Part shown: positions 1 to 5,685 of the stretch, piece after piece
Numbering within the stretch: position 1 is the first letter of the stretch
How the letters are laid out: every line of letters starts with the position of its first letter
Origin: Gemmatimonadaceae bacterium
Lineage (GTDB): Bacteria; Gemmatimonadota; Gemmatimonadetes; Gemmatimonadales; Gemmatimonadaceae
Assembly (NCBI GenBank): GCA_017881545.1
Contig: JADGQU010000098.1
Span: forward strand, 1 to 7,772
Direction: 5' to 3'
DNA length: 7,772 bases
Notes under the pieces: generated by a model
The model's input: the letters and a program-made list of their open reading frames with translations, nothing else
Databases searched by the model: none
Told to the model about the DNA's origin: nothing
Position numbers and translations under genes: made by a program

Positions 1-557
1 AGCGCCGCGATGTCCCTTCTCCGCTCCTCTACTTTCAGTACCATGATGCAGAGCAGAAACACCGAGCTCGCGACGATAGTGATGATCCCGATCGCGCGAT
101 GGAAGCGGCTCACCACCTGAAAAGTGCGCGATGTCTCGACGGCGATGTCGCTGGATCTATAAGCCCTGAAGCCGAAGGCGACACCGTTGATCCGGTCGAT
201 CAGACGCGGAATGTCGGCCGCCGGCGTTGTCGCGATGGCGAAGCGGTCGACCCGGTCGCCGTATCCGGAAATGGTCTGTATCTGATCGAGATGCATCCTC
301 ACGCGCAGATCGCCGCGCGCTACCTCGGACGGATCCGCACCGCGGCGCGCGATTGCGCCCACGATCACGGTATCGCCAATCGTCCCAGGACGCGCCGAGA
401 CCAGGACCCGGTCACCAACCCTGAGATGCGCCCGCTCGGCGAACGCCTCGTCGATCGCGATGGTGCGCAGCTCGGGTGCTACCGGCGTCGCGGGCGGGCG
501 AGCAGCAGACGATGAGCCTTGTACGAGGAGTGACGCGAGCAGGGCGGCGAGCAGCAC
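1..557 (-). CDS. ABC transporter permease, MacB/FtsX-like, N-terminal part (cut by window edge)
   Basis: The 185 complete codons visible encode the first part of a MacB/FtsX-type ABC permease, an inner-membrane subunit that works with a cytoplasmic ATPase. Residues 1-13 are hydrophobic, about 32-150 form a soluble, probably periplasmic domain with motifs such as LRVGDRVLV, and about 155-175 form a membrane helix followed by VEERRRDIAAL. That basic stretch after a helix is typical of FtsX-domain permeases (ERRREIALLRALG-like). The GTG start at 557..555 is forced: the in-frame codon four upstream is the TAA of mntR, and no ATG comes before residue 88. The Shine-Dalgarno is poor (CAGG), so translation may be coupled to mntR. 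Oddly, the first helix is short and has no positively charged residue before it, and the periplasmic part is smaller than in MacB. The substrate cannot be told, and an ATPase partner would lie left of the window. Confidence 0.72.
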   Translation of the reverse strand, partial: MLLAALLASLLVQGSSSAARPPATPVAPELRTIAIDEAFAERAHLRVGDRVLVSARPGTIGDTVIVGAIARRGADPSEVARGDLRVRMHLDQIQTISGYGDRVDRFAIATTPAADIPRLIDRINGVAFGFRAYRSSDIAVETSRTFQVVSRFHRAIGIITIVASSVFLLCIMVLKVEERRRDIAA

Positions 558-566
558 GCCTGAAAA

Positions 567-1259
567 TTAGCCGCGCTTCGCTGCCCTGTCTGCAAGTGGA
601 GCTACGAGTACGTGCGCGGCGAGCGCGGGCCCGATAGACACTTCCTGCCGTCCGGCGCCTATCGTGATCGGTCCACCGTACGGCGCGCGTGACTTGATCG
701 TGATGCGCTTCCCCGGCAGGATCGAGAGGTCAGCGAGATATCTGAGCATCTCCGGATCCTCGTCAGCCACCCGCACGACAACTCCTGAGGCGCCGACGGC
801 GAGATCAGCCAGTGATGTGTACTCGGTCTCATCTACAGAGCCATCCTTCGTCGGAATCGGCGCGCCATGGGGATCGACCTCCGGCTCTCCAATAGTCGCG
901 GCCATGCGGTCCACCAGCTCGTCGGATGCCGCGTGCTCTAGTCTCTCCGCCTCCTCGTGCACCCGATCCCACGGATACCCAAGCGCCTCCGCCAGATATG
1001 CTTCGATCACGCGATGCCGCCGCAGCGTGCGGAGCGCCGCGCGCCGGCCACTTTCCGTGAGCTTCACTCCGTGGTAGCGCTCGTAGGCGAGTAACCCCTG
1101 GTCGGCGAGCCGACGCACCATTCCGCTAACCGATGCGGGTGCAAGTGCCAGACGCTGCGCGATCTCATTGGTAGCGGCGGCGCCGGTGCCCTTTCCGATC
1201 GTATAGATCGCCTTGAGGTAGTCCTCAACCGGCGCAGTGAGCGGCCCGCGGCCCGCCAT
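567..1259 (-). CDS. mntR: Manganese-dependent transcriptional repressor, DtxR/MntR family with SH3 domain
   Basis: A DtxR-family metalloregulator of 230 residues that should repress the upstream mntH when Mn(II) is plentiful. Residues 10-71 are the winged helix-turn-helix (TNEIAQRLALAPASVSGMVRR recognition region), about 72-130 the metal-binding/dimerisation domain, and about 146-225 a FeoA/SH3-like domain containing DEDPEMLRYL and SILPG. The primary metal site reads as Mn type: Asp13 sits where DtxR has Met10 and MntR has Asp8, and Glu105 sits where DtxR has Cys102 and MntR has Glu99. His82, Glu108 and His109 are conserved, and His101 matches DtxR His98. MntR Glu11 is replaced by Lys16. I chose the ATG at 1259 over the GTG at 1286 because GGGAGG lies 8 nt upstream of the ATG, the 230-residue length then matches DtxR/IdeR, and the GTG start would add nine non-conserved residues. 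It lies 23 nt downstream of usp in the same operon. Confidence 0.93.
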   Translation of the reverse strand: MAGRGPLTAPVEDYLKAIYTIGKGTGAAATNEIAQRLALAPASVSGMVRRLADQGLLAYERYHGVKLTESGRRAALRTLRRHRVIEAYLAEALGYPWDRVHEEAERLEHAASDELVDRMAATIGEPEVDPHGAPIPTKDGSVDETEYTSLADLAVGASGVVVRVADEDPEMLRYLADLSILPGKRITIKSRAPYGGPITIGAGRQEVSIGPALAAHVLVAPLADRAAKRG

Positions 1260-1267
1260 TCTCGATT

Positions 1268-1273
1268 CCTCCC
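1268..1273 (-). promoter_or_regulatory. Ribosome binding site that fixes the mntR start
   Basis: GGGAGG on the minus strand lies 8 nt before the ATG at 1259..1257. The alternative GTG at 1286 has no comparable site and would overlap the usp stop codon, so this site favours the shorter 230-residue MntR. Confidence 0.75.
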
Positions 1274-1282
1274 GCGCGGCGC

Positions 1283-1753
1283 TCACGCGGTCGGCCGGGG
1301 CGTCGGGGGCGTCGGGGGCGTCAAGCTGGGACTCCCGCGCACCATCAGCACGGGCACCATCGTGATGTGCCGGAGCTCGCTCGCCACGCTGCCGCGAATG
1401 ACGTCGGAGAGTCCACGGTGTCCGTGCGTTGCCATCGCGATGAGGTCACAGTTCTCGCGCTGCGCGCAGTCCGCGATCTCCTTCGCCGGATCTCCTCCAG
1501 CGAGTATTGCATCGACGTCGTATCCTTCCTTCTCGAAAGAATCGGCGATCGCCTCGATGTACTCGCGGTCGCTCTTCATCTCTTCCGACTCGCGAAGGTC
1601 GAGCTCGTTGATGCTGCGCGCCGCCCAGCCGTCAGCGACGTGGATGAGCACGATCGAGGCGTTGTTGCACGTGCGCGCCAGCTTCCGCACGTGCTGCAGG
1701 ATCACTTCGTCGTGCGGGCTATGCTCGAGGGGAACGAGTATGCGCTCGTACAT
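1283..1753 (-). CDS. Universal stress protein (UspA family)
   Basis: A 156-residue single-domain Usp. It starts with the family pattern MYERILVPLEHS (first beta strand, nucleotide-binding Asp/Glu region) and ends with MATHGHRGLSDVIRGSVAS followed by VPVLMVRG. The latter is the ATP-binding G-2x-G-9x-G(S/T) signature with its first Gly replaced by Ala, as in many ATHG-type Usps. Such proteins are cytosolic, dimeric, often ATP-binding, and linked to stress survival; the partner is unknown. The ATG at 1753 overlaps the mntH stop by one base (TGATG), so the two are probably translationally coupled. A longer open frame extends upstream inside mntH, but it lacks Usp sequence and is not coding. The last residues form a Thr/Pro tail (TPPTPPTPRPTA) encoded by a 9-bp tandem repeat. 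Its place between mntH and mntR suggests co-regulation with manganese uptake. Confidence 0.92.
   Translation of the reverse strand: MYERILVPLEHSPHDEVILQHVRKLARTCNNASIVLIHVADGWAARSINELDLRESEEMKSDREYIEAIADSFEKEGYDVDAILAGGDPAKEIADCAQRENCDLIAMATHGHRGLSDVIRGSVASELRHITMVPVLMVRGSPSLTPPTPPTPRPTA
1297..1322. repeat. 9-bp tandem repeat in the 3' end of the usp gene
   Basis: Nearly three copies of GGGGGCGTC (plus strand) lie at 1297-1304 (8 of 9 bases), 1305-1313 and 1314-1322. They encode the TPPTPPTP tail of the stress protein. Copy-number change would add or remove three residues without shifting the frame. Confidence 0.8.
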
Positions 1754-3132
1754 CAGCTCACCGATCCACGGAAGAATTGGAGCAGCAGCCAAATGTTGAG
1801 ACCCGCGATGATTAACGCAACAAAGTACGCGAGTCCCTTCAACCAGACCGGATTTACAAACTCGCCCATCTTCACCTTGTCCGAGGTGAACTTGACCAGC
1901 GGGAACACAGCGAATGAGAGCTGCATGCTGAGAATCACCTGGCTGAACACGAGCAGCTTGGCCGTGCCGCTCTCGCCATAGGCGATCGCGACTATCGCGG
2001 CGGGAACGATCGCGATCGCGCGCGTGATGAGGCGCCGCAGCCATGGCCGCAGCCGGATGTTGAGAAAGCCTTCCATCACGATCTGGCCGGCAAGCGTGCC
2101 GGTGAGGGTCGAGTTCTGCCCCGAGGCAAGAAGCGCGAGAGCGAACGCGGTGCTGGCACCGGCACCGAGCAATGGTGTGAGGAGCTTGAAGGCGTCCTGG
2201 ATCTCGCCGACTCCCGTATGCCCGGAAGTGTGAAACGTCGCCGCCGCGATGATGAGGATGGCGGCATTGATGAACAGCGCGAAGGAGAGCGCAATCGTCG
2301 AGTCTATGAACGCGAAGCGAACCGCTTCACGCTTTCCCACCGGCGTCTCCTCGTATTGTCGCGTCTGCACGATCGACGAATGCAGATAGAGATTGTGCGG
2401 CATCACAGTGGCGCCGAGTATGCCCACGGCGATGTAGAGCATCGATGGGTTGCTGAATACTTCCGCCTGCGGAATAAACCCGCGCATCACTTCCCCGAAT
2501 GGCGGCTGCGACAGGATGATCTCGAACAGAAAACACGCGCCGATGGTGGCGATGAGCGCGATGACCAGCGCCTCGAGCAATCTGAACCCCTTGTTCTGGA
2601 GGTACAGGACGAGCAGCACGTCCAGCGAAGTGATGACGACGCCGTAAGCGATTGGAATGCCGAAGAGCAGATTGAGGGCGATCGCGGTTCCGATTACCTC
2701 CGCCAGATCGCACGCCGAGATCGCTATCTCGCACCCTATCCAGAGAAACCAACCAACCGGCCTGGAGTAGTGATCCCGGCACGCCTGCGCGAGATCTCGC
2801 CCGGTCACGATGCCGAGCTTCGACGCGAGTCCCTGGAGCAGGATCGCCATCAGGTTGGAGGCGAGAATCACGCTTAGGAGCGTGTACCCGAATTGCGCCC
2901 CACCGGCCAGATCGGTCGCCCAGTTGCCGGGATCCATGTACCCGACCGCCACGAGGTATCCCGGTCCCGCGAACGCCAGGATTTTGCGCCACCAACCTTT
3001 TCCCGCGACGGGGACAGTTCGGTAAACCTCGACCAGTGAAGGGGTTGTGCGTGCCTTTCGCCATCCCGCCGGCGCCGGGACGGTCGGGGTTGATTTCGGG
3101 CGGCGGGGTGTCTGGTCGAGCTGTGTCGCCAA
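1753..3132 (-). CDS. mntH: NRAMP-family Mn(II)/H+ symporter MntH
   Basis: A 459-residue inner-membrane divalent metal transporter. NRAMP hallmarks are present: helix 1 motif DPGNW with metal ligands Asp67 and Asn70, helix 6 motif TVMPHNLYLHS with Met244 and His246, and the conserved transport signature GQNSTLTGTLAGQIVMEGFL at 338-357. About eleven hydrophobic helices are visible between residue 50 and the C terminus. The Met in helix 6 and the operon with mntR favour Mn(II) as substrate. The N terminus carries about 45 extra Pro/Thr-rich, basic residues compared with a compact MntH such as the E. coli protein (about 412 residues). The start is the TTG at 3132..3130, with GGAG 7 nt upstream; the first in-frame ATG would be Met66, inside helix 1. 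It is the first gene of the operon, preceded by an inverted repeat likely bound by MntR. Confidence 0.95.
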   Translation of the reverse strand: MATQLDQTPRRPKSTPTVPAPAGWRKARTTPSLVEVYRTVPVAGKGWWRKILAFAGPGYLVAVGYMDPGNWATDLAGGAQFGYTLLSVILASNLMAILLQGLASKLGIVTGRDLAQACRDHYSRPVGWFLWIGCEIAISACDLAEVIGTAIALNLLFGIPIAYGVVITSLDVLLVLYLQNKGFRLLEALVIALIATIGACFLFEIILSQPPFGEVMRGFIPQAEVFSNPSMLYIAVGILGATVMPHNLYLHSSIVQTRQYEETPVGKREAVRFAFIDSTIALSFALFINAAILIIAAATFHTSGHTGVGEIQDAFKLLTPLLGAGASTAFALALLASGQNSTLTGTLAGQIVMEGFLNIRLRPWLRRLITRAIAIVPAAIVAIAYGESGTAKLLVFSQVILSMQLSFAVFPLVKFTSDKVKMGEFVNPVWLKGLAYFVALIIAGLNIWLLLQFFRGSVS

Positions 3133-3139
3133 GGCTGTG

Positions 3140-3145
3140 CTCCAG
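3140..3145 (-). promoter_or_regulatory. Ribosome binding site for the TTG start of mntH
   Basis: CTGGAG on the minus strand lies 7 nt before TTG at 3132..3130. It supports this unusual start codon, since no ATG or GTG is available before the first membrane helix. Confidence 0.7.
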
Positions 3146-3167
3146 AATTATTGAGAAACTACGAAAT

Positions 3168-3187
3168 AAGTTAGTGCGTCCTAACTT
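3168..3187. promoter_or_regulatory. Inverted repeat, candidate MntR operator
   Basis: AAGTTAG (3168-3174), spacer TGCGTC, CTAACTT (3181-3187): perfect 7-bp arms around a 6-bp spacer. The GTTAG/CTAAC cores are the same as those in the DtxR/IdeR consensus palindrome (TTAGGTTAG-S-CTAACCTAA), but are set 6 bp apart instead of 1 bp. The repeat covers the presumed mntH -10 and spacer, where a repressor would block RNA polymerase. That MntR (567..1259) binds it is inference from position and half-site similarity. Confidence 0.75.
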
Positions 3188-3196
3188 TTGACGCAA
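3168..3196 (-). promoter_or_regulatory. Putative mntH-usp-mntR promoter
   Basis: On the minus strand TTGCGT (3196..3191) and TAACTT (3173..3168) are separated by 17 bp. The -10 match is weak (3 of 6), but spacing is ideal and both elements coincide with the inverted repeat. A start near 3160 would give a leader of about 28 nt. The remaining intergenic DNA (3197-3344) shows no convincing gene, strong hairpin or plus-strand promoter. Confidence 0.45.
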
Positions 3197-3344
3197 GTGC
3201 CGGTTCGATTTCCCTGTTCGGTGATATTCAGCCCACACGGAATGCCATTCGCACCGTGATTCTCAGCAACTGTTTTCGCGGAGCCGTAGCTTTCATCGAC
3301 GGTGGTCGCGCCAACTTCCCGCTTTTCGACGAGAACACGACACC

Positions 3345-3863
3345 ATGCTGTCCTGGCCTTACCTGCACCTGCTTGTCAATCACTTCCCCGTAGTGCTCAG
3401 CATCTCGGCGCTCATGGTGACAATTCTGGCGCTGGTGCTTGGGCGGAGGGGCCTTTGGCTCACGGCGATGGCGGCGCTCGCGGCAGCCGGCGTCTTGATC
3501 TATCCCGTCCATTTCACCGGTGATGAAGCCGACCATGCCCTCGGCGACCCGTGGTACATTCACGCGGGCATGATCGAGGCACACGACTCTGCGGCCGGAA
3601 TCGCAATGTGGGTCATACTGATTGCCGGAGCGTTCGCGGCCTACTCCTGGTGGCGCTCTCTCAAGCGCCCCGCCGATCTGATTCCGGGCTGGATGCGCGC
3701 GGGGCTATTGGTCGGGGCGTTGGCATCCACCGGCACCGTGGCGTACACCGCCTACCTCGGCGGCAAGATCGTCCACGACGCCCCCATCCTTCAGATGAAA
3801 GAGCCGCCGCCTGGGCTCCCACCCGGGATTGCGGCGGACAAACACAATCCACTAGATCGTTAA
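3345..3863 (+). CDS. Small four-helix membrane protein, DUF2231-like
   Basis: A 172-residue integral membrane protein of unknown function. Hydrophobic segments lie at about 8-33, 38-55, 84-101 and 118-138, followed by a Pro-rich, soluble C-terminal tail. The opening LHLLVNHFPVVL resembles the HPLxVHFPIAL start of DUF2231 proteins, and TAYLGGKIVH resembles their last helix (YLGGxLVY). Histidines at 8, 13, 56, 73, 80 and 144 lie in or next to helices, which could allow haem or metal binding; this is inference only. The ATG at 3345 follows only a weak purine stretch (GACGAG, 11 nt away), so the start is moderately sure. It is transcribed divergently from mntH, and its last 12 bp overlap the end of the convergent NUDIX gene. 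No operon partner is apparent. Confidence 0.8.
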   Translation: MLSWPYLHLLVNHFPVVLSISALMVTILALVLGRRGLWLTAMAALAAAGVLIYPVHFTGDEADHALGDPWYIHAGMIEAHDSAAGIAMWVILIAGAFAAYSWWRSLKRPADLIPGWMRAGLLVGALASTGTVAYTAYLGGKIVHDAPILQMKEPPPGLPPGIAADKHNPLDR

Positions 3864-4472
3864 GTCCAGAAGCTGCGCGAGTATCCGCTCGGTCATTCCC
3901 CAGATAACGTGCCCCTGGTGGCGAAAAACGCGCGCGTTGATTTGAATCCCGCGCGCGAACACCGTGTCGTCACGCCACGATTCGGGGCGCGCCAGCGCGC
4001 TGAACGGAAGCCAGAATGAGAGTGCTGCTTCCGGGCTCAGGACAAGCGGCGCGCTCCGATCGAGCAGGGCCACGTACGGCCGCACCACAATTGCCGGGAG
4101 CCTGAACGAGATCGGACGCAGATCGTCCAGCGTCCCGATCATCATGCCTTCACGCGCCAGATCTATCCCCGTCTCTTCGCGCGTCTCCCTCATCGCCGTC
4201 TCGGCGAGCGAAGCATCGCCCGCTTCCGCTCGTCCCCCCGGAAACGCTATTTGCCCGCTCCAGGGATCTCCTTCATACTCCGCCCGCTTGATGAACAGCA
4301 ACTCGAGCGCTTCATCATTCCCGAGGCGGAAGATCAACGCGACGGCGGCCTTGCGAACACCCTCCAGCTCGTCGGCCGCGACGGGAATGTGAGAAGCGAG
4401 CGCCGAGCGGATTTTCGCGACGCTCGGCTGCGCAAGGAGATGCGCAAACCGGACTTCGCCTTCAACTCTCAC
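3852..4472 (-). CDS. NUDIX hydrolase, NudL-type (probable CoA pyrophosphatase)
   Basis: A 206-residue NUDIX protein. GQIAFPGG (73-80) is followed by the Nudix helix with RETREETGI (95-103), giving the metal-binding Glu residues 96, 99 and 100. The stretch before the helix, FPGGRAEAGDAS, has Asp86 in place of the first Glu of the classical box and one extra residue before R95. As I recall, E. coli NudL has the same layout. The upstream KRAEYEGDPWSGQ and the late motif HVIWGMTERIL also match CoA-pyrophosphatase members, which cleave CoA and its derivatives to 3',5'-ADP and 4'-phosphopantetheine. The GTG at 4472 starts one base after the alpha/beta-hydrolase stop (TAA-C-GTG) with no Shine-Dalgarno, so translation is probably coupled. 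It is the last gene of a four-gene operon. Substrate assignment is by motif resemblance and not certain. Confidence 0.87.
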   Translation of the reverse strand: MRVEGEVRFAHLLAQPSVAKIRSALASHIPVAADELEGVRKAAVALIFRLGNDEALELLFIKRAEYEGDPWSGQIAFPGGRAEAGDASLAETAMRETREETGIDLAREGMMIGTLDDLRPISFRLPAIVVRPYVALLDRSAPLVLSPEAALSFWLPFSALARPESWRDDTVFARGIQINARVFRHQGHVIWGMTERILAQLLDLTI

Positions 4473-4473
4473 G

Positions 4474-5319
4474 TTATTTCATAGTTGCGTTGCGGACAAA
4501 AAACTTCGCCGTCTCGAGCACGACCTTTTCCAGAACCGGAGGGACTTGGCCCAGCGGATGCACTGCGCTCAAAGCGTGATTGGCGCCCTCGATGAGACGG
4601 AGCGTGCTCATCCCCTTCGACTGAGAGTGAAGGTGTTCGGCTTCCGAGCTTGGTACCGTCTCGTCACCCGTCCCGTGAATTATCAGCCACGGCGCCCGCA
4701 CTTTCCCGGCCGCCGCCGCAATGTTGAGCTTGCTCTTTCCATTGAGCTCGACGTCATCCAGCAGATCCGTCCCGAGGCTCATCACCTGCCCCGTACGCGA
4801 GTTGGTGATCTCCGCATACCCGCGCTTGCGCCACGTGATCACGTCCTCCGGCGACCACCGATTCGGATACGAAATCGCCGCCCAGGTGACCAGCGAGCTC
4901 ACGTTCGCCGCTTCCGACGCTGCGAATAGAATCGCCACCCCACCGCCCCGCGAATGGCCGAACAATCCGTACTTTCCGGTGATCCAGTTCTTTCTGCGCG
5001 CGAATTCCTCGATCAGCTCCAGATCATCCAGCTCCCGCGAGAACGTGTTGCCCGCGAACGCCTCGGCCTCCGAGAACGACTCGCGATCGGCGCCGATCCC
5101 ACTCCCCGAAAAATCGAAAGTGATCGCCGTTATTCCGTCCTGCGCCAGCGTGCGCGCCAGATAGGGGAAGAAAGCCCAGTGCGCAAATCCCTTGAAGCCG
5201 TGACAGATGATGACGGATCCGAGCGCATTCTCCGCGAGATACACCTCGCCGCGAATGAAGAGTCCATCCTTGCAGGGGATGTCGAACGCCTCGGGCATGA
5301 TGACGGTCGTGCTGGTCAT
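4474..5319 (-). CDS. Alpha/beta hydrolase (serine esterase/peptidase-like)
   Basis: A 281-residue alpha/beta-hydrolase. The oxyanion-side motif CHGFKGF (39-45) follows an early beta strand, the nucleophile elbow GHSRGG gives Ser123, GTGDETVP gives the acid Asp219, and GANHAL gives His248. The triad is therefore complete and in the expected order. DFSGSGIG (69-76) is the usual loop after strand beta4. There is no signal peptide, so it is likely cytosolic. Substrate is unknown; this family includes many esterases and acyl-peptidase-like enzymes. The ATG at 5319 overlaps the rhodanese stop by 4 nt (ATGA), typical of coupled genes; Met8 is a possible alternative start. An open frame reaching up to 5544 runs antiparallel to nothing but through rhodanese in another frame and is not credible. 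Confidence 0.9.
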   Translation of the reverse strand: MTSTTVIMPEAFDIPCKDGLFIRGEVYLAENALGSVIICHGFKGFAHWAFFPYLARTLAQDGITAITFDFSGSGIGADRESFSEAEAFAGNTFSRELDDLELIEEFARRKNWITGKYGLFGHSRGGGVAILFAASEAANVSSLVTWAAISYPNRWSPEDVITWRKRGYAEITNSRTGQVMSLGTDLLDDVELNGKSKLNIAAAAGKVRAPWLIIHGTGDETVPSSEAEHLHSQSKGMSTLRLIEGANHALSAVHPLGQVPPVLEKVVLETAKFFVRNATMK

Positions 5320-5678
5320 CCCTCGATCTCGCCGTTGATGTCGGCCCATCCCTGAAATCCGCGCGACATCGACGCGACGTTCTCGTATCCCATCTGCTTC
5401 ATCGTGAGCGCGGCGAGTGCCGAGCGGTTTCCGCGCGCGCAGTAGATGACGACCTTCTGCTTCCGGTCGATGATGCCTTCCACCTTGGATTCGAGATTGC
5501 CGCGCGGCAAATGAATCGCGTGCGGCAGCCGTCCGAGATTCCATTCATTCTGCTCCCTGACATCGAGGTACACGACGCGCTCGTTGAGCGCCTGCATGTC
5601 ACGCACCTGCTCGGGCGTCACCTCTCTAATCTGCTTCTTCGCTTCGTCGATCAAGTCCTGTCCGGTCTTGTGGGACAT
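5316..5678 (-). CDS. Single-domain rhodanese-like sulfurtransferase
   Basis: A 120-residue rhodanese domain. VVYLDVREQNEWNLGRLPHAIHL (35-57) carries the conserved DVR and GxLPxAxHLP pattern, and the active-site loop is CARGNR (80-85) after VVIY, with Cys80 as the persulfide carrier. The C-terminal GFQGWADING is the standard rhodanese ending. A six-residue active loop indicates sulfur transfer rather than Cdc25/arsenate-type phosphatase action. It probably acts in the cytosol in sulfur trafficking or cyanide and sulfide detoxification; the acceptor is unknown. About 20 charged helical residues precede the domain (TPEQVRDMQA begins it). It starts 7 nt after the LD-carboxypeptidase stop with no visible Shine-Dalgarno (CGCCACC before ATG), suggesting reinitiation, and its stop overlaps the next gene by 4 nt. 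Confidence 0.93.
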   Translation of the reverse strand: MSHKTGQDLIDEAKKQIREVTPEQVRDMQALNERVVYLDVREQNEWNLGRLPHAIHLPRGNLESKVEGIIDRKQKVVIYCARGNRSALAALTMKQMGYENVASMSRGFQGWADINGEIEG

Positions 5679-5685
5679 GGTGGCG

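Noticed and set aside
99..515. Plus-strand open frame of 138 codons
   Set aside because: It is antisense to the ABC permease frame, which shows recognisable FtsX-type sequence. The plus-strand product is Arg/Asp-rich without any known pattern and has no ribosome binding site.
1754..2044. N-terminal extension of the universal stress protein into mntH
   Set aside because: The extension lies inside clear MntH coding sequence in another frame and has no Usp similarity. The domain starts exactly at Met 1753.
2218..2877. Plus-strand open frame of 219 codons
   Set aside because: It is antisense to mntH, highly charged and without known motifs.
2327..3238. Long 303-codon minus-strand open frame overlapping mntH
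   Set aside because: It is an out-of-frame shadow of mntH with Arg-rich, featureless sequence; mntH has all NRAMP motifs.
3236..3260. Small hairpin CACGG...CCGTG between mntH and the membrane-protein gene
   Set aside because: The stem is only 5 bp with a 13-nt loop and no T-run, within chance expectation for this GC content.
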